This document shows positions 1 to 5,718 of a stretch of 5,885 nucleotides of DNA, piece by piece. The stretch lies in assembly GCA_003519205.1 (NCBI GenBank), contig DOXE01000330.1:1-5885 (forward strand). The letters are read 5' to 3'. The notes below the pieces were generated by a model that saw only the letters and a list, made by a program, of their open reading frames with translations, made no database searches and had not been told where the DNA came from. The DNA is from Chloroflexota bacterium (GTDB lineage Bacteria; Chloroflexota; Anaerolineae; Promineifilales; Promineifilaceae). Made by a program: the position numbers and the translations under genes. Position 1 is the stretch's first letter. The number at the start of each line of letters is the position of its first letter.

Positions 1-186
1 TATTTAAACGATCCAGACGCCTTTGAGGTGGAATTTGTCGACGATAATTCGACCTACGGCCCACCAAATGACGAGGAGATAATCGAGCAATTTACACTAC
101 AAAAGACGGGATTGTTCACAATCGGCATAGGAGAGGGAGATTTTCAGTCATTCGGCTATACCTTAACCCTGAATAAGCAATCATAA
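1..186 (+). CDS. C-terminal fragment of a probable secreted beta-sandwich (PPC-like) protein
   Basis: An open frame runs from the first base to a TAA at 184-186, giving 61 residues with no start codon in the window, so the gene begins to the left. The first half is acidic (DPDAFEVEFVDD, then NDEEI). The last 30 residues alternate polar and hydrophobic residues, with TGLFTIGIGEGD followed by FGYTLTLN and the stop. The pattern 'tG.ftI.i ... GYtLtl' at an extreme C-terminus is what I would expect of a bacterial pre-peptidase C-terminal (PPC) type beta-sandwich, usually found on exported enzymes and adhesins. The fit is by eye and the domain is incomplete here. The fragment could equally be the end of another Ig-like or calcium-binding beta domain. 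It converges on the leftward MFS gene, with 32 nt between stops. Confidence 0.6.
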   Translation, partial: YLNDPDAFEVEFVDDNSTYGPPNDEEIIEQFTLQKTGLFTIGIGEGDFQSFGYTLTLNKQS

Positions 187-218
187 GTCGATCTTGGGGG
201 GGAGGGGAGCCAATGATT

Positions 219-1493
219 TCAATCTTGTGCAGTAACAACCACCTTCGCCGGTCGCCGGATGATCCACACCCACAAAACCATCCCCATTAAGGCTAAAGAG
301 AAGGCCAATCCGATGATGCTGATGGCCAATATATCTCCTCTAGCAAAGATAACTCCACTGGCTAAACTACCTAAGCCAGCCCCGATTGCTACCGACATCT
401 CCCCGACCCCTTGAGCCCGGCCGCGTTCTGCTGGAAAAAGCTGATCGGATAACAAGCTTGAGCCGGCCACAAAAGCAAAGTTCCAGCCCAAACCCAAAAG
501 GAATAAGGAAAAGGCCAGAAGGGGTAAATCTGTGGAAATGGGCGCTAAAAAACAAGCCACTATCAAAACACAGGCGCCGGCCGCGATTATCGTCAAGCGG
601 CCGAAACGACTGATTAACCCACCAGTGACTCCAGATAAGCCAAACATCCCTAACGTGTGAGCCATGATGACCCAGGAGATGGCCTGGGTGCCATGCTCAT
701 GATGGTTCATATGTACGGGGGTGATGACCATGAGCATTACCATTACCAACTGGCCGATAGTCATGGCAGCTACAGCCAATAAGGCGGATGTATTGCCGAA
801 AATCCGGCGTAGCGACCGAGCCTTTTCCTCCAGGATAGCGCCTTCATTTTGTTCACGTTGTTCACTGGCGACAATGGCCTGGCCAATCCGTTGAGGATCC
901 GGCCGCAGTAGGGCAAACGTTACCAGGCCGGCGATTAGCAACATGAAGCCAGCCACTATAAACGGGCCGGCAAAAGCCAGCAGACCCAGATCTTCGGCCA
1001 CTGAAGTAGCCGGTCCGACGAGTAATGGTCCAAGAATCGCTCCGATAGTCCCGGCGAATACGATCCAACCGATGACTTTTGACTGGCTCCGGCTCGGGAA
1101 AATCTCGGCCGCCACATATCGGGATTGTTCTGAAGAAGCCCGAGAGCCTCCAAACAGGGCTGCCCCAGCCAGGAATCCCATGAAGGAACCCGAAATAACC
1201 GAGCAGGCAGATATAAGCGCCCCGGTAACGCCGATCAGGTATCCAATTGAAAGACCCAGGCGTCTACCCAGCCGGTCAAGCAACCAACCAATTGGATATG
1301 CCAGAGCGGCCCTCGAGATGAGGGTGACGGTCGAAGGAAGACCAGCCGCGCTTTCACTACCGCTCAAGTCAACCGCAATGATGGAAGTCAGTGTAAACGA
1401 GATGATGAGGGCAGCCGAGAATAAGCTCTGGGCACCGAAGAGGGAGCCGACGATCCGTTGCCGGGTGGGCTTAGTAATAACCGAATCTACCAC
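219..1493 (-). CDS. MFS permease, 12 TM (drug/solute transporter)
   Basis: This 424-residue integral membrane protein of the major facilitator superfamily probably moves a small solute or drug by proton-coupled transport. Twelve hydrophobic segments can be placed at roughly 19-41, 52-71, 81-101, 105-119, 140-160, 173-196, 236-259, 271-292, 301-318, 323-344, 363-383 and 388-411. The MFS motif A lies between TM2 and TM3 (G69-W-L-L-D73-R-L-G76-R-R), with a weaker copy between TM8 and TM9 (G292-L-I-S-R-F-G-R299). The central cytoplasmic loop (about 197-235) is charged, as usual. A His-rich stretch, HMNHHEHG (261-268), sits between TM7 and TM8. The start is GTG at 1493-1491. It overlaps the end of the molybdoenzyme gene by 7 nt, with AAAGG inside that gene as a possible ribosome site, so translational coupling is likely. 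The substrate cannot be read from the sequence. The overlap argues for a role linked to the molybdoenzyme. MFS membership is certain, the subfamily is not. Confidence 0.9.
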   Translation of the reverse strand: MVDSVITKPTRQRIVGSLFGAQSLFSAALIISFTLTSIIAVDLSGSESAAGLPSTVTLISRAALAYPIGWLLDRLGRRLGLSIGYLIGVTGALISACSVISGSFMGFLAGAALFGGSRASSEQSRYVAAEIFPSRSQSKVIGWIVFAGTIGAILGPLLVGPATSVAEDLGLLAFAGPFIVAGFMLLIAGLVTFALLRPDPQRIGQAIVASEQREQNEGAILEEKARSLRRIFGNTSALLAVAAMTIGQLVMVMLMVITPVHMNHHEHGTQAISWVIMAHTLGMFGLSGVTGGLISRFGRLTIIAAGACVLIVACFLAPISTDLPLLAFSLFLLGLGWNFAFVAGSSLLSDQLFPAERGRAQGVGEMSVAIGAGLGSLASGVIFARGDILAISIIGLAFSLALMGMVLWVWIIRRPAKVVVTAQD

Positions 1494-2134
1494 CCGTAGC
1501 TGTACCTTTGCTCTTGCCAGGGATCGGCCTCGTTATGGTAGCCGTTTCGTTCCCAGAAACCAGGTTGGTCAGTGGCTCGAAACTCGAGGGCTCGCAACCA
1601 TTTACCACCCTTCCAGAAATAAGCGTTCGACTCTTCGCTGCGGTCAGGAAAGGAGCCGACGACAACGCGCAACGGCCAGCCATGTTCCAATGGTAGGGGT
1701 TGGCCATCATAGTGGGTGGCTAAGAGTACGTTTTCTTGGAGCATGGCCTCCAGAGGTAAGTTCGTGGTATAGCCTTGCTCGCAATGCTGGACGATATACC
1801 CGGCTTCTGGCTTGGGTACTATGATGCCCTCATCAACCAGATTTTTAAGCGAAACACCCTCCCAAAGAGTGTCAAATTTCGACCACCGAGTGACGCAATG
1901 AATGTCCAATGTAACTTGCGTCCGTGGCAATTGGTTAAATTCCTCCCAGGACCAAATCTTTTCTTCCTCGACAAGGCCGAAAACTCGAAAATCCCACCGG
2001 CCTAGATCTGTTTTAGGCGTTGACCCATAATGTAACACTGGGAATTTCTGGGTCAGTGATTGCCCAGGTGGCAGGCGATTCTGGTCACGAACCTTTTTTT
2101 CTTCTTCTCGGCGGCCGAGTATTTTACTTAACAT
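1487..2134 (-). CDS. Cytoplasmic sulfite oxidase-like molybdopterin oxidoreductase
   Basis: This 215-residue enzyme has the sulfite-oxidase fold (the oxidoreductase molybdopterin-binding domain, COG2041-like) and is the short single-domain form without a haem or dimerisation domain. Visible hallmarks in order are RLPPGQ (20-25), FPVLHYGSTP (31-40), DIHCVTRWS (77-85) carrying the expected molybdenum-ligand Cys80, GYTTNLPL (121-128), HGWPLRVVV (151-159), YFWKGGKW (172-179), and the C-terminal PGFWERNGYH...DPWQEQRYS block. There is no Tat or Sec signal, so it should be cytoplasmic, unlike MsrP/YedY. The physiological substrate of this subgroup is not known to me. Compared with my memory of the family, residues 160-171 look like an insertion of about eight residues between 'VVV' and 'YFWK'. 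The ATG at 2134-2132 has AGAGGTG 7 nt upstream. The gene overlaps the following MFS gene by 7 nt, indicating an operon. Domain assignment is secure, the reaction is not. Confidence 0.9.
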   Translation of the reverse strand: MLSKILGRREEEKKVRDQNRLPPGQSLTQKFPVLHYGSTPKTDLGRWDFRVFGLVEEEKIWSWEEFNQLPRTQVTLDIHCVTRWSKFDTLWEGVSLKNLVDEGIIVPKPEAGYIVQHCEQGYTTNLPLEAMLQENVLLATHYDGQPLPLEHGWPLRVVVGSFPDRSEESNAYFWKGGKWLRALEFRATDQPGFWERNGYHNEADPWQEQRYSYGW

Positions 2135-2141
2135 AACGTAA

Positions 2142-2148
2142 CACCTCT
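2142..2148 (-). promoter_or_regulatory. Ribosome binding site of the molybdoenzyme gene
   Basis: On the minus strand AGAGGTG lies 7 nt before the ATG at 2134. This fixes the start of the molybdoenzyme and shows it can be translated independently of the gene upstream. Confidence 0.7.
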
Positions 2149-2165
2149 AAATCAGCACAATATTC

Positions 2166-2194
2166 ATTCGAATTTGTGAAGAATTATCCACCAA
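2166..2194 (-). promoter_or_regulatory. Weak candidate promoter for the molybdoenzyme-MFS pair
   Basis: On the minus strand TTGGTG (2194-2189) is followed after 17 nt by TCGAAT (2171-2166), with 4 of 6 -10 bases matching. It would start transcription near 2159 and leave a leader of about 25 nt before the molybdoenzyme ATG. The -10 lies in a short ATTCGAAT palindrome (2166-2173). The match is modest. The pair could instead be read from the promoter further upstream, through the small membrane-protein gene. Confidence 0.3.
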
Positions 2195-2203
2195 CAGATT
2201 ACT

Positions 2204-2221
2204 AGGGTCTTACAGGACCCT
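2204..2221. repeat. Inverted repeat downstream of the small membrane-protein gene
   Basis: A perfect 6-bp stem (AGGGTC 2204-2209 with GACCCT 2216-2221) encloses a 6-nt loop. It lies 26 nt past the stop of the leftward small membrane-protein gene. No T-run follows it in the leftward direction, so it is not a classical intrinsic terminator. It may be a pause site, an RNA stabiliser between two genes of an operon, or a protein site. Confidence 0.4.
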
Positions 2222-2247
2222 CAGAATTAGATAAGAATCAAGCCTGA

Positions 2248-2511
2248 TTACTTTTCAGTGGATTCCGGCAACTGGTCGATGATCCGGGGCGGTAAGGCTT
2301 CGGAATGGTCAACATAAGCCTGCAGTTCACCGCGAGCCACGGCAATGAAATCCTCCATATCCGCTAAGGTTCGGTCAATATATGGCGCAATCTTGGTTAG
2401 TTCGGTCTGAACTTCTACCCGCGCCGAGTTCAGGAGTTTCCGGCCGATCAGCAAGTTAGCCAATAGCGCTCCTAAAATACCACCAAGAACTAGGGCAACG
2501 ACATATCGCAT
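2248..2511 (-). CDS. Small single-pass membrane protein of unknown function
   Basis: This is an 87-residue protein that I do not recognise. Residues 3-23 form one hydrophobic, glycine-rich transmembrane segment (YVVALVLGGILGALLANLLIG). It is followed by Arg24-Lys25 and a charged, probably helical tail (30-70) rich in Glu, Asp and Arg, then a Pro-rich end. The basic residues after the segment suggest the tail is cytoplasmic. The layout recalls small YtxH-like anchored proteins, but I see no diagnostic motif. I chose the ATG at 2511-2509 because AGGAAGGAA (2527-2519) stands just upstream. A longer reading from GTG at 2538 would add nine residues and would bury that site inside the gene. It is divergent from the Fsr-like permease across a 151-nt control region and is followed after 113 nt by the molybdoenzyme gene on the same strand. 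Confidence 0.7.
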   Translation of the reverse strand: MRYVVALVLGGILGALLANLLIGRKLLNSARVEVQTELTKIAPYIDRTLADMEDFIAVARGELQAYVDHSEALPPRIIDQLPESTEK

Positions 2512-2518
2512 AGTTGTA

Positions 2519-2527
2519 TTCCTTCCT
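2519..2527 (-). promoter_or_regulatory. Strong ribosome binding site deciding the small membrane-protein start
   Basis: On the minus strand AGGAAGGAA is separated by 7 nt from the ATG at 2511. It favours this ATG over the GTG at 2538, which lies upstream of the site. Confidence 0.75.
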
Positions 2528-2557
2528 GGATAATCCACTTCTCACAAACCCTTAAAG

Positions 2558-2573
2558 AATGACGCCCGTCATT
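2558..2573. promoter_or_regulatory. Perfect palindromic operator candidate in the divergent intergenic region
   Basis: AATGACG (2558-2564), CC, then CGTCATT (2567-2573) form a perfect 7-bp inverted repeat with a 2-nt centre. Its right arm overlaps the leftward -10 hexamer (2571-2576), so a dimeric repressor bound here would block that promoter and possibly affect the rightward permease as well. The size and symmetry are typical of sites for dimeric helix-turn-helix regulators such as TetR, GntR or MarR types. No regulator gene lies in the window to pair with it. Confidence 0.5.
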
Positions 2574-2576
2574 ATA
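2571..2576 (-). promoter_or_regulatory. Leftward -10 element (TATAAT) for the small membrane-protein gene
   Basis: The minus strand reads TATAAT exactly. Transcription would begin near 2564, giving a leader of about 53 nt before the ATG at 2511. No good -35 is found at 16-18 nt spacing. The promoter may therefore be weak or activator-dependent. Confidence 0.45.
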
Positions 2577-2578
2577 TT

Positions 2579-2599
2579 AATTGGACGGAAGTCCGAATT
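2579..2599. repeat. Imperfect palindrome, second operator candidate
   Basis: AATT-GGAC (2579-2586), a GGAA centre (2587-2590), GTCC (2591-2594), G, then AATT (2596-2599). The 4-bp core arms are perfect. The AATT flanks also pair if one extra base is allowed on the right. It sits 5 nt from the first palindrome and could be an independent site, or a hairpin in the leader of a rightward transcript. Confidence 0.35.
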
Positions 2600-2662
2600 A
2601 TATGCCATTTTTGTGCCATTGCACCAAGATACCGGTAAACTTGGCGATAAAGTATCTGAACA

Positions 2663-3841
2663 ATGGCCATACAACAAGCTAGCTTTCTCAAAGACAAAAC
2701 CTACCGTTCTGTTTCACTCACCCACTTCTTTGTCGATGTGCTTAACAACAGCCGGACGTTGTTAGTGGCCATCATTGCCGTAAGCATTGGGTTGACGAAC
2801 GCTCAGGTGGGTATCGCCCTGCTGCTGTACAATGTAGGAAGCGCCCTATCCCAGCCATTTTTCGGCGCCTTAGCCGATCGTTATGGTCCGCGCTTGTTTG
2901 TGGTTGGTGGCATGGTCTGGATGATCATCCTATATAGCCTCGCCGCCGCAGCTGGAGATTGGATCGCCTTGGCGGCCATTACATTGGCAGGTTTCGGTTC
3001 AGGGGCTGTCCATCCATCTGGCGCGAAGGTGGCCAGTGAAACCAGTGACGTCGCCCGCACCCAGGCTACCGGGGTTTTCTTCGCCGCCGGGCAAACTGGT
3101 CTGTTTTTAGGTCCGATCCTGGCCGGTCTATTGCTAGAGGCATTTGGCCGCCCTGGTTATCTCATCTTGCCGGTCCTGGCCTTATCGGCCGTCTTTGCTG
3201 GCTGGCGCTACGTTAAGAACAGCTCTGAGCCTCAAGCTGAGGCTGGGATAAACAGCATTCAAACGGTGACCAAAGGGTCCAGGCGGCCGATCTCCTGGCG
3301 GACAGTGATTCCCCTGACCATCATCATTATGACCAGCAGCACCATTGGCATCGCCACCATTAATTTTGCACCCAAGTTATTCACCGAGGTGGGGTATGGG
3401 CCTATATACGTTGGCCTGACAGCCGGGCTTTTCATGATGGGTTCGGCCGCCGGCGGCATCATCGGCGGGACGATCGGCGACCGTGTAGGCCAACGTGTGG
3501 CCATATTCAGCGGCATGATTGGGGCCATCATACCCCTTTATCTCTATATCCCGGCCGGCGATCCCTGGCGATTTGCCTTACTCTTACTGAGTGGTTTCTT
3601 CGCGGGAATGCCCCATAGCGTGCTGGTCATCATCACCCAGGGCCTCATTCCCGGTCGGCGGGCTTTCGCCTCGGGCCTAATACTGGGCCTGATGTTTTTT
3701 AGTGGAGCTGTTGGTAGCTACTTGTTGGGATTACTGGCCGACGAAGTCGGATTGGCAATAGCACTACAAGCCCTGGTGTTGTTGCCTATCATCGCCGCCA
3801 TGGCCACACTAATCTTGCCTGGCAGATCCAAGAGCGGATAA
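2663..3841 (+). CDS. MFS permease, fosmidomycin-resistance (Fsr) type
   Basis: This 392-residue, 12-TM major facilitator has the Fsr/FsrA-like pattern of sugar-phosphate or drug exporters. The N-terminus carries LTHFFVDVLNN (19-29), equivalent to the 'HF.nD' start of Fsr proteins. Motif A is G68-ALAD72-R-Y-G75-P-R77, with a second copy at G268-TIGD-R-V-G-Q-R278. GFGSGAVHPSGAKVA (110-124) matches the conserved 'G.GS..fHP....va' segment of TM4 in that family. A short polar central loop (about 184-211) separates the halves. Members export fosmidomycin and similar anionic compounds, but the natural substrate is usually unknown. The ATG at 2663 is the first possible start, since an in-frame TGA lies two codons upstream. 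The ribosome site is poor, so expression may be low or leaderless-like. The gene ends 3 nt from the convergent purB stop. Resistance is an inference from family only. Confidence 0.88.
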   Translation: MAIQQASFLKDKTYRSVSLTHFFVDVLNNSRTLLVAIIAVSIGLTNAQVGIALLLYNVGSALSQPFFGALADRYGPRLFVVGGMVWMIILYSLAAAAGDWIALAAITLAGFGSGAVHPSGAKVASETSDVARTQATGVFFAAGQTGLFLGPILAGLLLEAFGRPGYLILPVLALSAVFAGWRYVKNSSEPQAEAGINSIQTVTKGSRRPISWRTVIPLTIIIMTSSTIGIATINFAPKLFTEVGYGPIYVGLTAGLFMMGSAAGGIIGGTIGDRVGQRVAIFSGMIGAIIPLYLYIPAGDPWRFALLLLSGFFAGMPHSVLVIITQGLIPGRRAFASGLILGLMFFSGAVGSYLLGLLADEVGLAIALQALVLLPIIAAMATLILPGRSKSG

Positions 3842-3844
3842 TAC

Positions 3845-5248
3845 TTAACCAATCTCTTGCAGGATCGTCTGGGCAAAGGTTGCGGCTCGCTCACCGGCTG
3901 TACCTGTGTAGGTGCTAACATCCATAAGCTCCCTGATCTCGGCGGGTGTTAGAAAAGCTTTGATCCTTTCATCCGCTGCCAGCAAATTCTCCATGGGATT
4001 GTCACGACCCTCACGAATCGCATCCCGCGCAAGTTGGCTGGCCTGGCGAATCCATTCGTGAGCTTCCTGCCGATCAGCCCCGGCCACTACCAAAGCTGAC
4101 AATACCCTTTCACTGGCTGAAAAAGGTCCATAAGTGGCCAGATTACGAGCCATCGACCCTTCATCGAGCTCCATACCCTCCATCACCTTGGTTGCCTTCA
4201 TGAGCATCTCATCCAAGGCCAGGAATGCTTCTGGTAAAAATAACCTTCTGTTGGCCGAGTCGTCAAGGGTTCGTTCGAGGACTGTCTGGCTGGCGTTACC
4301 CCAGGCTATGGCTGGTAACGAGGCGATATAGCGAGCCATTGAACAGATATTTTCTGTCAGGATAGGATTGCGTTTGAAGGGCATAGCCGATGATCCAACC
4401 TGCCTTTGACGAAAGGGTTCGGACCATTCGCCAATAGCAGGCGATTGCATCAAACGAAAATCTAAGCCAAATTTATGTAAAGTTGACGCGATGCTGGCAA
4501 GCACGTTCACAACCCTCAAATCCTGCCTTCGGGTATAAGTCTGGGTCGAGATCAGGAAATAAGGTAGATCGAGGACGGCCATGGCCTGGGCTTCGATATC
4601 GGCCGGGCTCAGGTCTTTTCCGGCCAGTAATTCCTGGAAAGTGGCTTGAGTGCCCACCGCCCCTTTAAATCCTTTGCCACGAATATCAGTTATCAGTGAA
4701 TGGACCTCTTTTATGTCCGCGAGAAGATCCTGGGCATAGCTCGATAAACGATAACCTAAAGTGGTAGGTTCGGCCGGTTGGATGTGGGTATAGGCCATAA
4801 CCGGTATGTGAGCTGTGGCTAAAATTTGACCGGCAAAGGACTTAAGAAGAAGCCGCAGACGTTTTTCTACCAGTTGGGCTGCCTCCCTGATCCGAAGTAC
4901 ATCAACATTGTCGGTAATGTCAGCGCTGGTTGCCCCTAAATGAATGATGCCCCCTCCCACAGGGCAGGCTTCGGCGAAAGTCAAGAGCTCGGCCATCACG
5001 TCATGCTGAGTTTCTCGCTCTATCGTCTGGGCCCGGTCAACATCCACCTGATCCACCTGCCGTTTGAGATCGGCCAATTGGTCGGCCGAAACGAGCCCAG
5101 CATTGTGCTGGGCTGTTGCCAAAGCAAACCAGACTTTTCTCATCAACTGGCGCTTGTGTATTTCAGACCATATCTGGCGCATCTCGAGGCTCCCATAACG
5201 CCATGTAAAAGGGGAAATGAAGGTATCATGCTCAAATAGCATCGCCAT
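3845..5248 (-). CDS. purB: Adenylosuccinate lyase
   Basis: The 467-residue cytoplasmic homotetrameric enzyme catalyses two beta-eliminations of fumarate in purine synthesis: SAICAR to AICAR, and adenylosuccinate to AMP. It belongs to the fumarase/aspartase superfamily. Visible motifs are SPFTWRYGS (12-20), HDVMAELLTFAE (82-93, with His82), HLGATSADITDN (103-114), THIQPAEPTTLG (154-165, with the general-acid His155), KGFKGAVGT (192-200), the signature loop GSSAMPFKRNP (285-295) carrying the catalytic serine, ERTLDDSANRR (325-335) and STYTGTAGE (445-453). The 'SSAMPFKRNP' and 'TLDDSANRR' wording resembles animal ADSL more than the shorter B. subtilis-type PurB, and the length agrees. All expected catalytic residues are present. 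Two in-frame ATGs (5248 and 5242) could start it, neither with a good ribosome site. A weak promoter (TTGCAA 5294-5289, 17 nt, TAAGAA 5271-5266) lies just upstream. The small basic gene ends 104 nt upstream on the same strand. Confidence 0.97.
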   Translation of the reverse strand: MAMLFEHDTFISPFTWRYGSLEMRQIWSEIHKRQLMRKVWFALATAQHNAGLVSADQLADLKRQVDQVDVDRAQTIERETQHDVMAELLTFAEACPVGGGIIHLGATSADITDNVDVLRIREAAQLVEKRLRLLLKSFAGQILATAHIPVMAYTHIQPAEPTTLGYRLSSYAQDLLADIKEVHSLITDIRGKGFKGAVGTQATFQELLAGKDLSPADIEAQAMAVLDLPYFLISTQTYTRRQDLRVVNVLASIASTLHKFGLDFRLMQSPAIGEWSEPFRQRQVGSSAMPFKRNPILTENICSMARYIASLPAIAWGNASQTVLERTLDDSANRRLFLPEAFLALDEMLMKATKVMEGMELDEGSMARNLATYGPFSASERVLSALVVAGADRQEAHEWIRQASQLARDAIREGRDNPMENLLAADERIKAFLTPAEIRELMDVSTYTGTAGERAATFAQTILQEIG

Positions 5249-5352
5249 ACCAACGAAATTGATTATTCTTATTATTGGCTCCCCAAAGTTGCAAATCTAG
5301 CAAGGAATCGCGCCGGTTTCAGGTCCAGTCAAACTAGATCTTTGAAGTAGGG

Positions 5353-5541
5353 TTAATCCTCAAATTCTTCAATTCTAGCCACGTGGCCTCTTGTTCGCTT
5401 GCGCTTGATATTCCGTCGAAACTGCTGTTGCAGCGCTCGCGTCTCCTCGAAGAGACGAGCTTTCTCAGCCTCTATACGGGCCAGGATCATCTCGTTCCTT
5501 CTCTTTTGTTCCTCACTTAGTTCAACTTTTCGCTTGGCCAT
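5353..5541 (-). CDS. Small highly charged helical protein of unknown function
   Basis: I do not recognise this 62-residue protein. It contains 18 Lys/Arg and 12 Asp/Glu (net about +6). It should be almost wholly alpha-helical from residue 8 to 47 (EEQKRRNEMILARIEAEKAR and onward), with a basic patch RRNIKRKRTR (42-51) and an acidic tail EEFED. There is no signal peptide, membrane segment, Cys or Trp. Such composition suggests a cytoplasmic coiled-coil or RNA/ribosome-contacting protein, which is inference only. I chose the ATG at 5541-5539 because AGGGAAA precedes it by 7 nt. An upstream in-frame GTG at 5622 would add 27 residues (giving 89) of quite different, Trp- and Cys-containing composition. 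It has a stronger purine-rich site (5640-5636) but with a long 13-nt gap. purB follows 104 nt downstream, so the two may share a transcript. Confidence 0.6.
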   Translation of the reverse strand: MAKRKVELSEEQKRRNEMILARIEAEKARLFEETRALQQQFRRNIKRKRTRGHVARIEEFED

Positions 5542-5548
5542 TCTGCAA

Positions 5549-5555
5549 TTTCCCT
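5549..5555 (-). promoter_or_regulatory. Ribosome binding site supporting the 62-residue start
   Basis: On the minus strand AGGGAAA lies 7 nt before the ATG at 5541, a normal spacing. This is the main reason for choosing the short reading of the small basic gene. Confidence 0.55.
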
Positions 5556-5635
5556 GTAGTAGAGATTCTCGTGGGTTGTAGCAGCTCCAGGGATTACCGC
5601 TTTCCCAAATGATGACTGCCACCTACAGCAAATTT

Positions 5636-5640
5636 CTCCT
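5636..5640 (-). promoter_or_regulatory. Strong Shine-Dalgarno-like tract without a well-placed start
   Basis: The minus strand reads GGGAGAGGAG across 5645-5636. The only useful start after it is the GTG at 5622, 13 nt away. A nearer TTG reaches a stop after two codons. It is either the site for the long 89-residue reading of the small gene or a remnant or regulatory purine tract just after the structured inverted repeat. Confidence 0.35.
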
Positions 5641-5649
5641 CTCCCATTT

Positions 5650-5698
5650 CAACGCTTTCGGCAAGCCAATATTAGATACTCGATCTACGAAAGCGTTG
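5650..5698. repeat. Nested inverted repeat with 11-bp perfect arms
   Basis: CAACGCTTTCG (5650-5660) and CGAAAGCGTTG (5688-5698) are perfect reverse complements across 27 nt. Inside, TAGAT (5673-5677) and ATCTA (5683-5687) pair around a 5-nt loop and abut the outer arm directly. As a leftward RNA this gives an 11-bp stem stacked on a 5-bp hairpin, with a 12-nt bulge on one side. It lies just ahead of the purine-rich tract at 5645-5636. No T-run follows in either direction. It does not match the purine riboswitch or other RNA families I can recognise. Confidence 0.65.
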
Positions 5699-5718
5699 CA
5701 TTATTTAATCATCGCGCA

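Noticed and set aside
196..207. G7-A-G4 run between the first fragment and the MFS gene as a G-quadruplex or terminator
   Set aside because: There are only two G tracts and no hairpin with a T-run. It is noted only as a stretch prone to sequencing length errors.
943..1824. A 293-codon open frame on the plus strand
   Set aside because: It runs antisense to the MFS and molybdoenzyme genes, both clearly real by family motifs. Its translation is rich in Arg, Pro and Ser with no domain, as expected of a shadow frame.
2536..2538. GTG as start of the small membrane protein (96 residues)
   Set aside because: The strong ribosome site at 2519-2527 lies downstream of it and fits the ATG at 2511.
2559..2765. 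A 68-codon plus-strand frame starting in the palindrome region
   Set aside because: It lies in another frame across the promoter region and the start of the Fsr-like gene, with no ribosome site and no recognisable domain.
5295..5339. ATCTAG (5295-5300) and CTAGAT (5334-5339) as a terminator between the small gene and purB
   Set aside because: The stem is only 6 bp with a 33-nt loop and no T-run, so it is too weak to call.
5650..5698. The 11-bp inverted repeat as the ends of a miniature transposable element
   Set aside because: The unit is only 49 bp, no target-site duplication is seen (flanks CCATTT and CATTAT), and no second copy is in the window.
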